From NCBI GenBank assembly GCA_035578175.1, contig JAQMRL010000008.1, positions 11,156,963 to 11,220,962 on the forward strand: DNA of 64,000 nucleotides. Direction: 5' to 3'. The position numbers and the translations under genes were made by a program. Below, piece by piece: positions 21,092-30,823 of the stretch; position 1 is the stretch's first letter, and each line of letters starts with the position of its first letter. The notes beneath the pieces are model-generated. The model saw only the letters and a list, made by a program, of their open reading frames with translations, was not told the DNA's origin and made no database searches. Origin of the DNA: Catonia carolina. Lineage: Eukaryota > Arthropoda > Insecta > Hemiptera > Achilidae.

Positions 21092-21904
21092 TGCCTAAAA
21101 TTACTGAAATTAAAATTTAAATGTATTACTGTAGTGAATTACTGTACTGAAATGTACTGGAAATTACTGTGTACCACAAAAATAATTTCTTGTCTCAAGG
21201 TCATACGCCAACTTTTATTAAAGTAATATAGTCGGTGAAATTTAGTATTCTACTAAGTTTAGATTTTTATATTCTATAATAGGCATAAGATGATGCGTAA
21301 TTTTATAGAGTAATAAAATACTGCTTTGTTTTACGCACTTTAAAAGTAAGGTTAAGTAAGATTTTATTAAGTTTATTTATGGAGAGAGAGTGAGAGATAA
21401 ATGTTAATAATAAAGTTATCTCACTCTACCGTACTAAAATCTGAAGAGAGAAGCTAGAAGGTTGCAGTTTCATTGTAAGTAAGTTCAGATGCCGGTATGG
21501 GTTCAAATTTAAGTTTCACTTTGTGTACGAGTAAAAGGGGTTGTAAGCGCATGATTCAGGATGGGAGAGAGTTGAGTAATAATAATCCGAAGGGGTGATA
21601 TACCCATCTCACGCAAACTTGAAATTGCGGCGGTCGACTCCCTGTCGACTTTTATGGGAGCTAGAGGAATTGCTACCTATCTGAGCCTTGTTACGCAGTA
21701 TTATATATCATCGGGTACATTGTATTACAGTGTACATTACACTCGAGGATACCTCAGACAAACCCAGTCATCCTCATATTATTACCTCAGAAACCTCAGA
21801 AATATTAACGCAAAATACTGTTATTAGTTGTCAAAAATTAATTAACAAATAAATTAATATATCTCCAAAATATTATTTCAAATCTATACCTCAATTTCCT
21901 CATA
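21092..21904. other. No recognisable gene
   Basis: Low-GC sequence. It holds one imperfect hairpin (GAGTGAGAGATAA against TTATCTCACTC, about 21388-21425). No ORF above 60 codons that looks real. Confidence 0.45.
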
Positions 21905-21906
21905 TA

Positions 21907-22835
21907 CGAGGTGTGGTTATTAAAAAACGAAACTGACGTAAAACATTTTATTTTAATTTTATACATAATCACTTATTGTCACTTTCAATGTATACTCCTC
22001 TATCCCTACAAAGCTCCATGCAATTTTTCCATTTTTGGAAACAGTCCTGGAAGTCATCTTCTGTCAGGTACTTCAGGACACATGCCGCTTTCTCTTTTAC
22101 AGCTTCCACAAACTCAAATCTTGTCCCTTTTAATGCAGATTTCACCTTAGGGAACAGGTAGAAGATAATAACATATTATGTAACATGGTTTTTACTTATG
22201 ATCCGGAAACGAAGCGCCAATTGTACACTGGAAGAGCCGAACTTCACCGAGAGCCAAAAAAGCTCAAATGAACAAGTTAAAATTTAAAGCAATCATGATT
22301 GTTTTTTTTTTTTGATATCCATGGGATTGTGTACCTTCACTGGGTTCCTGAAGATCAAACAATTAATCAATATTACTACCTTGAGGTACTTTCTAAACTA
22401 CGTCAAAGAGTAGGGTAAAAACGTCCCGAAATGTGGAAGGTCAAATCATAGGTTCACCACCAAGACAATGCGCCAGCTCATTCTGCGTTATCTGCCAAGA
22501 GGTTTCTAGCCAAGTACAGCATCTCAGTGTTAGAACATCCACCTTATTCACCAGATCTTGCACCATGTGACTTCTACCTGTTTCCTAAGGTGAAATCTGC
22601 ATTAAAAGGGGACAAGATTTGAGTCTGTGGAAGCTGTAAAAGAGAAAGCGGCACGTGTCCTGAAGGAGCTGACAGAAGATGACTTCCGGCACTGTTTCCA
22701 ACTATGGAAAATTCGCATGGAGCGTTGTAGGGATAGAGAAGGAGAGTATATTGAAGACGACAATAAGTGATTATGTATAAAATTAAAATAAAAATTTTTA
22801 CAACGTCAGTCTCGTTATTTAATAGCCACATCTCG
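21907..22835 (+). mobile_element. Mariner fold-back element, copy 1
   Basis: Both ends carry the same roughly 260-bp segment in inverted orientation (21907-22164 and 22571-22835): the transposase 3' end plus TIR (CGAGGTGTGGTTATTAAA). TA flanks both sides. The middle keeps part of the gene in plus orientation. Its left-arm junction, CAGGTAGAAGATAATAAC, is the same as in the copy at 39591-40515, which has the reverse layout. The rearrangement therefore happened once and the fold-back unit was then mobilised. Confidence 0.75.
22423..22770 (+). pseudogene. Mariner transposase catalytic and C-terminal fragment
   Basis: Reads RPEMWKVKS, a stop, then HHQDNAPAHSALSAKRFLAK (second Asp), HPPYSPDLAPCDFYLFPKVK (third Asp) and a C-terminus broken by a frameshift after SALKG. 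It belongs to the fold-back element. The N-terminal DNA-binding domains are absent. Confidence 0.65.
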
Positions 22836-23045
22836 TATACACAGAGTTTGTCAAAAGTTTAAGAACACCATGAAAAAAAATACAAAATTTAATTTTTCTT
22901 ACAAAAGTTTTTATGTAGAATCAACAGTGATATGAAATCACCACATCCCACAATTTGCCATTTCACACTGATATTCACTGATTTTCGGCCCATTTTCAAA
23001 TTTTTAAGTTAAAAAATTAATCTAAAAATCGATATTAGTAAGCTT

Positions 23046-23442
23046 GTCGTTGTTTAGGTCAACAGCCGAAAGGCTGGTTTGAACATCTAGAGGTTTTACT
23101 AAGTAAAAACGAGGAGTAAGGTGGTTTACCATTGCCTTCCTCACTGAGTTGAAAGAGTATGCTTATCAGCATGCCAGGCTCTCCGAAAAGCACTCACTTT
23201 CCACTCTGCAAATGACACCTTCACTTCAGTCACCACAGGGTCTGGCTGTATAATGAAATTCATTACTTTCAGAGGAGATAACTCTGATTAGTATCTTTTA
23301 CACCTCTACCTCTTCTGTTCCTAAATGATTCAGTCATTCAATTGGCTGACCATGTGACAAGAAACAGAACTATTTATTTTAGCCCTGCAACTAACAGATT
23401 GAGTGTAAATAATTTGACACTCCACCTGTCTGTTATGGGCAG
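23046..23442 (-). mobile_element. RpA copy 5 with 12-bp target duplication
   Basis: Full-length RpA in reverse; ATTAGTAAGCTT is repeated at 23034-23045 and 23443-23454. Confidence 0.85.
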
Positions 23443-23464
23443 ATTAGTAAGCTTAACAGCATAA

Positions 23465-23725
23465 ATGACAAGTGGCGGTAATCAGTTGTTTCGTCAATGC
23501 TACCAGCTCCTCAGATCCCGATGCCTGTTTGAATTAATACGGCGGCAATTACGAACACAAGCAACATTAGAAAAACAGGTTTTTTTATCTGCAAACAAAT
23601 TTAAAAAATTATGCATTTACTCCGTGACCAAGATGATACGTGTTATTTTTTTTTTTTTTTCAAAAAAAGGAGACTGGGCCAAAGTCCCTTTCCTACAAGC
23701 CTATACACATAACAAAATGCATTAG
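23465..23725 (+). pseudogene. Tc1-like transposase fragment
   Basis: The 86-residue frame has LIRRQLRTQ followed by VFLSANKFKKLCI. This fits the RRxLR...K..LS..N..KRL.F region that precedes the first catalytic Asp in Tc1 transposases. The first acidic segment itself is not recognisable. The assignment rests on this weak match and on the Tc1-type TIRs around it. Confidence 0.4.
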
Positions 23726-23982
23726 TCTGAGTGTAGTCATTCAAAATTTATTTATTTTTTGAATTAAAGTTTGGGCTACATTTGGCTCTTTTTCTAGTAA
23801 TAAAAAATAATTAGTTCTTTAGAAGATAGAGAAATCGAATATGTGCTGAAATACTACTAATTTTAAGGGATATTTGGCTAATGTTTTACATTGTATAGTT
23901 TATTAAAGGTATAAGGACAAAACCTAATAATGTGAAAAGTAGCGGTATTCTTAAACTTTTGACAGCCATGTATATAAGTTTA

Positions 23983-25093
23983 TAGCCCATATCAGACAGG
24001 TAAAGTGTTAAATTATTTTCACTCGATCTTTTAGTTCTAGGGCTACAAAAATAGTTCTGTTTATTATCACATGGTCAGCTAATTATATGACTGAAGCTTT
24101 GTACCATTATAAAATCTGTATGGTAACATACAATTAAAAACAAATTAAAACTTAAAAAAAAAACAATACTGTTCCAAAGACGTGACTTCGGTCGAATAAT
24201 TGAAAGGAATGGAAAATTCATGCAATGTAGAATAAAAATAAAAATAACATATTAATTTTACAATACATAAATATTTTAATTACTTAAACAATTGATGAGC
24301 ACAAGATATAAAAATATTAACAATTAAAACTTTATATTATTTTTTTTATAAAAACCTGATATGTAACATTGATGTTCCCGCAGCTCACAATATAAATTAT
24401 TAACATACCGTTTTTTTTATTAGTAATTTTAAAAATTAATAACAAAACAATAATTATGACTGTTACACTACACGCCAAACTATCTATTGAGACGAACTCT
24501 GATCTACTCAAATTAAATTAACGAACTCCCACAAAAATTACAATTGCCCACTATAAATAAACTCGGTACAACCCCCTCTAAGTATGACGTCGGACCAATG
24601 AGAACGCTTCTTTTAAGTTTCGAAGGTCTCATTTTCCGTTAAAAAATTATAAGACACGTGTAAGCAATTACTACACACAATACAAATTAATATTATGGTG
24701 TAGTGATTGCTTACTTAAACATCGACACATTAATTTTACTTTTAATGGGTTATTTAGACAAGTAACGAACTTCTCCCCACACAAACATTTACCAAATTTT
24801 TGCCGACACAAACATACATAAAAATGTATCACTATTATGTCGGGAATATTAATATATATTTATGAGCTAGCGGTTACATTTAATTGATTGTTCTCTTTAT
24901 TTTTATAACGATTACTTTTAACGGATGTTTAAATAAACTATTTCCTTTGCCAATATAAAATACATTTATTTATCAGCAACATAATTAATTAATGACTAAT
25001 TATGTGCGATACAGCTTTTAAAAACAGAAAAGGTAGAGGTGTAAAGACACTAATCACAGTTATTTCCTCTGAGAGTAATGAATTTCATCATTA
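23983..25093 (+). mobile_element. RpA copy 6, split by a possible solo LTR, 3' end missing
   Basis: RpA pieces 23983-24099 and 25014-25093 are collinear, with GCTT repeated at the junctions. After AATGAATTTCAT the copy stops and an S1 SINE begins. Confidence 0.6.
24100..25013. mobile_element. Candidate solo LTR, 914 bp
   Basis: Starts TGTACC, ends GATACA (TG...CA with inverted TGTAYC) and is flanked by a 4-bp duplication GCTT (24096-24099, 25014-25017) inside an RpA copy. A TATA-like CTATAAATAA sits near 24551. A 17-bp hairpin (GTAAGCAATTACTACAC against GTGTAGTGATTGCTTAC) lies near 24661-24713. No coding sequence. Gypsy-type LTRs make 4-5 bp duplications; without a second copy or an internal region this remains inference. 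Confidence 0.4.
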
Positions 25094-25421
25094 TCTCTAA
25101 TGCGTGTACGTTGCAATCTGTTCAGTTGAGAACAATAAGTAACCCCATGACCCAATGAGATGAGAATGATGTGTATGACGTGTAAATGAGGTGTAGTCTT
25201 GTCCAGACCCAGGTCGACCACTTCTGAGAGAATATGGTTAATTGAAGTAACCATCAAAGTACACCGGTAACCACTGTCTAGAATTCAAATCTGTATGTAA
25301 AATGTATTCAAAAGTAACTTATTTTACTAGGCTTTGAACTAGGAACCTTCGTCTCTAAAAATCAGCTGTTAAACAGCTGAATCACGGCGACGTGTTTACC
25401 TCTAGACCAACCCGGTGGGTC
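25094..25421 (-). mobile_element. S1 SINE copy 4, near full length
   Basis: Whole S1 in reverse, from GCGTGTACGTTGCAATCTGT to the head GACCAACCCGGTGGG, with the AGCTGTTAAACAGCT palindrome and a GAACTAGGAACC B-box region. Confidence 0.75.
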
Positions 25422-25424
25422 CGA

Positions 25425-26140
25425 TATCGTTAAACAGTAAATTTAAAAACGGCAACATAATTTTGGAAAACCTAAAACTACTTAACAAACGGGAAACGGT
25501 TATTTGATAAATGCAAAGGTAATAAAACAGTGAATAACATCATGGTTTATAGAAACGTAAAAAGATATGGGCCTAAACCAGATGAAGGTGTTAAACAGTA
25601 TAGAGGACAGAGATGAATTTAGAAAAAAGTCAAAGAATTAAAGGGTTTTAAGAAAAATATCAAATGACAAATCAAACGTCAGAAAAAAATAATAAAGAAT
25701 TTAATTAAAAAATAAAAAAGGCTTGGGAAAGACAAAAACATCTATGAAAAAATAAAACATTGTGATACAAAATCATTAAAAGTATTCCTACATCGGTCGA
25801 AATGATAAAAGAAGCAAGAATTAAAGACAAAATTGAGGTTGGATAAAAATAAAATATATTTAAAATTAAATGTTCCATAAGTTATGAGTTAAAGGACAAA
25901 TTAAATGTTAAAAAAAAACAATTAAAATAATTATGGGGTAAAATAATACGTTTTGACCGGTCTATTTTCAAGTCCGTTTAGCATTTTATGTTATAAAAGA
26001 AGTAATTAGCTTCTTCCATTAGCTTTCAAATATATAAGGCAAGTACTAAGAAGCTATTACTTCGAAATTAAAGTACGAGTAATAACTAATTGTAATAGCT
26101 TATCTTTATTTGTAGTTCAGAAACATTCTATTGTTTTGTT
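25425..26140. other. AT-rich spacer with degraded sequence
   Basis: Lys/Asn-rich translations with many stops (for example around 25560-25830) could be a very old LINE, but no motif is recognisable. Confidence 0.3.
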
Positions 26141-26153
26141 TTTCTGTTTTTTT

Positions 26154-27080
26154 ACTTTCCCTTGCCTATATGAATATATAGGAAGGAAAGTATTGTTTTC
26201 ATGTCGATTTTTCGAAATCGAGTTTTCAACAGATCTACACGTTTTTAGACCTCCTGAAACCAAAAAACATGTTTTTAGCGATTGGTCTGTGTGTGCGTGT
26301 GTGTGTGTGTGTGTGCAAAATATCTCAAGAACGGAACATCGTACGAACTTGAAACTTAAGTTACATACCACTACCGGACACGACATAAACATTTTCATCA
26401 AAATTGGTCAACCGGAAGTAGTAGTTTATTCGTGTCATTTTTCACTTTTTAGCGATTTTCTCAAAAAATGGTCATACGATTTTTTTTAAAAATCGCCTGG
26501 TTAACTCAATTTTTTATTCTCTACAAGATAGGGTAGGCGTCATGTTTGCTGAAATTCTTAGAGAGGCTGTTTTCACGTAAAAACATAGTTTTTTTTAAGA
26601 TTACGGCTTTAATATTTGTATTTTAGCGCAAAAATTTATATAATAAACAAGTAGAGAATTTAAAATTCTACAACTTTTATTTCAAACATTTTTTTGTATA
26701 ACGCTTTGTTTTGCAGTAATTAGCAATTTTCTGTTTTTTTCTCAAGAAAACGTGTGAAAAATCGATTTTTTTACGATTTCGGACTTAGAATGCATTTAAC
26801 GACAAAATTGTATATAATTGAATTTATAGGAAATTAAAAGATCTACAACTTTTATTTAAAGCATTTTTCTCTACAGAGCCTAGTTTAGCGTGAAAGAGTG
26901 ATTTCCGTATTTTTAAGCTAAACTGAGGTCGATTTTCATTTTGCGTCTTTCACTCATGATTAAAATTAAGTTATCTTATTAAAGTTAGTTTTTTGTTTAT
27001 TTCTAATGTTTTATTAATAATGTTAGGTTTGTTGTTAATTATTTTGGAAAGAGAAAGTTGTGTGAGTGTTTCACACCAAA
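26154..27080 (+). mobile_element. Hn element, near full length
   Basis: 5' 13-mer ACTTTCCCTTGCC (one change), (GT)n at 26288-26315, and a 3' end with GAAAGAGAAAGT, TGTGAGTGTTTCACACC and T residues. One base pair of the internal stem is lost. Confidence 0.75.
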
Positions 27081-27584
27081 TTTTTTTTTTATTTAGGATG
27101 TTTTATTTCTTATAAAGTATCTTGTTTTAGAATATTTTAATTTTTAATCGTAACATAACATTTTGGACTCGGTATCAACGTTCTAAAAACAAAGTTCATG
27201 ATAATAAGCAGAGTGCCAGTGAATGGAGCTTACCTTTAGTTTAATGAATTAGACCCGGTTAGACAGAGTACAACAGTATTGTTACAGATATAGTCACTTG
27301 AGTCTCGAGTTTTCCCTTGTTTGCAACGAGGGGTAAAGGGGGAGGGGGAAAGCATCAGTGCGCATGCGCGACTGCTTTAATTTCAGTACGACAAACATAA
27401 CTCGTATAATATACCCACAGCATATACAGTAAATCGCGGAACCTTTTGTAGGTTAACTGTACGAATATAACTGTTTTTTACCGTAAACATAAATGTCGGT
27501 TTCTCGAAAACGTGGTCAACTATTCACAGTGCTGAAAGCAAAGTAACAAAATGTTGTAAAGTTGAAACTAAACAAAAATGGCTA

Positions 27585-27806
27585 AACGCGCCTTTTAACA
27601 AAAGCCGTGAGCGAGCGGCTAACTACTGTGATGTTTCTCTTTGCACAATTCGAAAAATAAAGAAGGAAACTAAGGACATGAAGAAGCTATTCTTCAACAG
27701 TTTTGTTGACACTTGGTATAAAAAGGAAACGGTTAAGTAGATAGTTGAGAGACCGATAATGAAAACGCCGATGACAGCAATAGTAAAGAAGGCAATTCAT
27801 TGGTAA
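27585..27806 (+). pseudogene. HTH gene remnant, left arm copy
   Basis: Inverted counterpart of the frame at 28330-28590. Readable pieces are ERAANYCDVSLCTIRKIKKE and an acidic tail; frameshifts and stops interrupt it. The arm difference CTTTCC/CTTTGC changes STIRK to CTIRK. Confidence 0.45.
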
Positions 27807-28329
27807 TTACAGTAAATCAAACAATTCTAGTCATTAAATTAAGCTATAGGCAATATTACAAATCCATTTATTTCTTATAATGTTTATGAAGAAAATATTT
27901 TCTCGGAATAAATTACAGCTTACAAAATGTATCTAGAAACTGCACGGTAGTAAAATGTACGAGCAGTGTCTCACTGTTGAGGTTGGCAGCAGTGCAAATA
28001 TTTCACTTCCCTTCCTCACAGCCGATCCATACGCAAAAAGCAATCTCGTGACTTCAGTATAAATATTGAAGTCACGAGATTGCTTTTTGCGTATGGATGG
28101 GCTGTGAGGAAGGGAAGTGAAAATTTGACAGTGTTGCCAACCTCAGCAGTGAGACACTACTCGTACATTTCACAACCTTGCAGTTTCTACATACATTTTG
28201 TAAGCTGTTATTTATTCCGAGAAAATGTTTTCTTCATAAACCTTATAAGAAATAAATGTAAGCTGTATTATTGCATATAGTTTAAATAAATGACTAGAAA
28301 TGTTTGATTTACTGTAATTACCAGCTACT

Positions 28330-28590
28330 TTATTCCATTGGAACAAAATTTTCTATGAATGAATCGCCATCTTTACTATCGCTGTCACCGGCGTCTTCAC
28401 TATCAGTCTGACCTAAACGTTTCCTTTTATTACCAGGTGTCAACAAAACTATTGAAGAACGCTTCTTCACATCATTAATTTACTTCTTTATTTTTCGAAT
28501 TGTGGAAAGAGAAACATCACAGTAGTTAGCCACTTGCTTATGGTTTTTGTTAAGAGACAGGGGAAAGGTTTTATGTTTAGCTTTAATCAT
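28330..28590 (-). pseudogene. HTH-domain gene remnant, right arm copy (one stop)
   Basis: The frame from Met at 28590 has 86 codons before its stop, with a single internal stop at codon 37. It reads MIKAKHKTFPLSL, then HKQVANYCDVSLSTIRKIKK, then VKKRSSIVLLTPGNKRKRLG and an acidic tail ending DSFIENFVPME. The VANYCDVSLSTIRKI segment is a helix-turn-helix like that at 9245-9544, consistent with an IS630/Tc1-type DNA-binding domain. No catalytic domain. The tail ends at a genuine stop, so the ORF may always have been short in this non-autonomous element. Confidence 0.5.
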
Positions 28591-29463
28591 AGCATTTTAT
28601 TACATTGCATATTAGATTTCGTTCAGCACTGTGAATAGTCTGCCCACGTTTTTGAGAAACTAAAATTACTGTTTACGGTAACAAACAGTAATATTCGTAC
28701 AGTTAACCTACAAAAGGTTCCGCGATATACTGTATATGCTTTGGGTATAGTTTAAGAAGGTAGTCAACTCAAGAAGATGACTTTTTTTTTAATTTTTATT
28801 GTTTTTTGCAATTATTTGAACTTTAATATTTTCTAAATCTCAGCATGTCTTTACTTTGTTTGTACGTTGACAAAAACGTTGACAAACGTTTGTTTGTCCG
28901 TTGACAAAAAGTTATAAAAACATCTGTTTAAAATAAAGCTCACTAGCAAACCGAGTGAAATTATTCCTTAAATTTTAAATTAAGTTTTCCGGAAATGTGG
29001 TTTTGCATGATTTTACATTCTTGGAAATTAAATATTTTGGTTTGTACTGAAGGTATTTGGATGGTTTTTTTTCAAATGTTTATAATATCTTGCTGTGTTA
29101 TCTGTTGAATGATTATTACAAAAATCTCATTACGGATTTAATTAAAAAATAATTTGTGAATACGTAAAATAAATACTTTTGAAAATATGGTTTTTCCTCA
29201 ATTAATTTCTTGTAAGAAAGAATACATACAAGAGCGTACAAGAGATAATAAACAATAATTTTCTGTATTTTTAGCACAAGAACCATGTTGATATCTTTCT
29301 TGGTTCCTGAGATATTTGATTCCCCGTAAAAGCCCGCTTTCCCACCCCCATCCTTTTATTAGGGGCTGTTATTATGTTTTTGGCCTGGTTCAAAGTGGTA
29401 GATCATTACTAGTAAATTACTCTTTCATTTAAAATATATAATTATAAATTATAGCCTGTAGTT

Positions 29464-29809
29464 TTGATTATGGATTACCTTAGCTTATGGAAGTGAAGCA
29501 TGGGTGCTGTCTAAGAAACAAGAATCCAAGATTCAAGCAGCAGAGATGAAATTTCTTAGACATATAAAGGGATGCACCAGAGAAGATCGCTTCAGGAACG
29601 AAGTAATAAGGGAGGAATGTGGAACACAACCGCTAGCTGACATAATCAAGCAATACAAAGGAAAATGGTCAGAACATCTTTTCAGAATGCCGCAAGACCG
29701 CCTTCCTTTGAACGCATGGCATCATATACCAAGGGGTAGAAGAGGTATTGGAAGACCGAGGAGGAGATGGACGCCGGAACAGGCTTGGCTCACAGCTAAA
29801 ATAGCCTAA
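29464..29809 (+). pseudogene. LINE ORF2 C-terminus (5'-truncated)
   Basis: The frame starts TLAYGSEAWVLSKKQESKIQ, continues FLRHIKGCTREDRFRNEVIR and KWSEHLFRMPQDRLP, then GRRGIGRPRRRWTPEQAW and ends at a normal stop. YGSEAW after the palm, then R.RNE..R, W..H..RMP and GRP.RRW is the standard order of this LINE C-terminal region. About 115 residues are uninterrupted. The same family as the tail at 2311-2600, sharing GCCTAATCC before the microsatellite. Confidence 0.8.
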
Positions 29810-29812
29810 TCC

Positions 29813-29817
29813 ATGAC

Positions 29818-29876
<59 letters not shown>

Positions 29877-29893
29877 CGACGACGACGACGACG
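29813..29893 (+). repeat. (GAC)n microsatellite, LINE 3' tail
   Basis: About 27 GAC/GAT triplets immediately after the LINE stop and GCCTAATCCATGA. The Arg-rich minus-strand frame through it is an artefact. Confidence 0.9.
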
Positions 29894-30079
29894 AGTTTTG
29901 ATTTTCATTTTCTGGGTTGCTACCCCCTTAAGTAGTTATGTTTGTTGTACTGAAATTAAAGCAGTCGCGTATGCGCACTGATGCTTTTCCCTCCTTTACC
30001 TCTCGTTGTAAACAAGGGCAAGTTCGTGACTTAAGCGACTATACCTGAAAACCATGATAAACGAGCAGTTGGAGAATAC

Positions 30080-30610
30080 ACAGGAAAGAAATGTAGTATA
30101 GGCAAGGCAAGAGCATACTTATTAAAATGGGTCAAGAGCCACAACTTTACTCTTGCAACAAAAATGAGACATCTAGGATGTCATATCTTTTCTATGTTCC
30201 TATATGGTGTAGAGTCCTGGATCTTGGATAAAACCATGACAAGGAAACTGGAGGCATTTGAGATGAGGCTGTACAGATGAATGTTGACACTCCTATAAAC
30301 TGCTCCGATACCAAATATAAGGTTCTCAGGAGAATGAAGAAAGACGTGGAAGTCATTTCCACCATCAAATCTAGGAAGGTCCAATATTTTGGACATATAA
30401 TACGGAATAACTCACGATATTCGTTACTACAAGCCATTCTGCAGAGAAAAATATACGGAAAGTATGGACTTGGAGAGGAAGGGTGTCGTGGCTTCGAAAT
30501 CTCAGAACTTTATTTGGAAAAAGCTTAGAAGAGCTATTTCGCAGTGCAACAAAATGAAAATTACTATACTATGTTGGTCACCAACATCCGAAACGGTTAG
30601 ACACCTGAAA
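30080..30610 (+). pseudogene. LINE ORF2 C-terminus, target of the Jockey insertion
   Basis: Frames read KARAYLLKWVKSHNFTLATK, GCHIFSMFLYGVESWILDK, KLEAFEMRLYR, then VLRRMKKDVEVISTIKSRKV, QYFGHIIRNNSRYSLLQAIL and QRKIYGKYGLG. This is the RTE-like C-terminal order (C..S..LYGVE.W....KLEAFEM..YR, VL.R, K..Y.GHI.RN..RY.LLQ.IL.GK..GK). Several frameshifts and stops are present. The Jockey element entered at TAGACACCTGAAA. Confidence 0.75.
30598..30610. repeat. Target duplication, left copy
   Basis: TAGACACCTGAAA, identical to 35033-35045, marks the 3' boundary of the Jockey element. Confidence 0.9.
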
Positions 30611-30823
30611 TTTTTTTTTTATTACACAATATTTTATGTACAATCTGCTTAATAGCAATAAGTACAATTGATCAAATGAATAATTCACATAAAAGGATAA
30701 AAACCCAATGGTTTACCCTATATAGGAAGCAATATTTTTAAAAATATCGTTACATCAAGTGTAGTTTTATATGATGGTTTATATGTTTGTGTAAGAGTAA
30801 GTGTTTGTGTTTGTGTGTGTTTT

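Larger units (their letters stand above)
22840..23970 (+). mobile_element. Tc1-like element with RpA inside
   Basis: Ends share TGTCAAAAGTTTAAGAAYACC in inverted orientation, the usual Tc1-type AAAAGTTTAAGA motif, with TA flanks at 22838-22839 and 23971-23972. It abuts the mariner fold-back element. An RpA copy (23046-23442) is inserted, leaving about 730 bp of Tc1 sequence. Confidence 0.65.
28756..29927. mobile_element. TTAA-flanked insertion, piggyBac-like candidate
   Basis: TTAA occurs at 28752-28755 and 29928-29931. Inside it the ends are GAAGGTAGTCAACTCAAGAA and inverted GGGGGTAGCAACCCAGAAAA, a matching but imperfect TIR. The palindrome that hosts it resumes on both sides. TTAA targets are typical of piggyBac. 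The interior has no transposase; its right half is a LINE 3' end plus a GAC microsatellite. Confidence 0.45.
27291..30041. mobile_element. TAGTC-type palindromic transposon (ii), about 770-bp arms
   Basis: Left arm 27291-28056; right arm 28067-28751 plus 29932-30041, separated by a 10-bp loop (GTATAAATAT). The right arm is interrupted by a TTAA-flanked insertion. Ends are TAGTCACTTGAGTC and inverted TAGTCGCTTAAGTC, flanked by TA (27289-27290, 30042-30043). The arms contain a shared GCGCATGCGCGACTGCTTTA block and, near the loop, an almost identical stretch of 80 bp or more. Each arm carries the same HTH-type gene remnant. Confidence 0.7.

Noticed and set aside
26136..26489. 117-codon frame, and similar Hn frames at 16332, 19352, 38160, 41126 and 62142
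   Set aside because: They recur only because the same non-coding repeat recurs. Frames differ among copies and pass through the (GT)n run.
27413..28751. Two separate genes with HTH motifs facing each other
   Set aside because: Arm-to-arm sequence identity shows they are inverted copies within one palindromic element.
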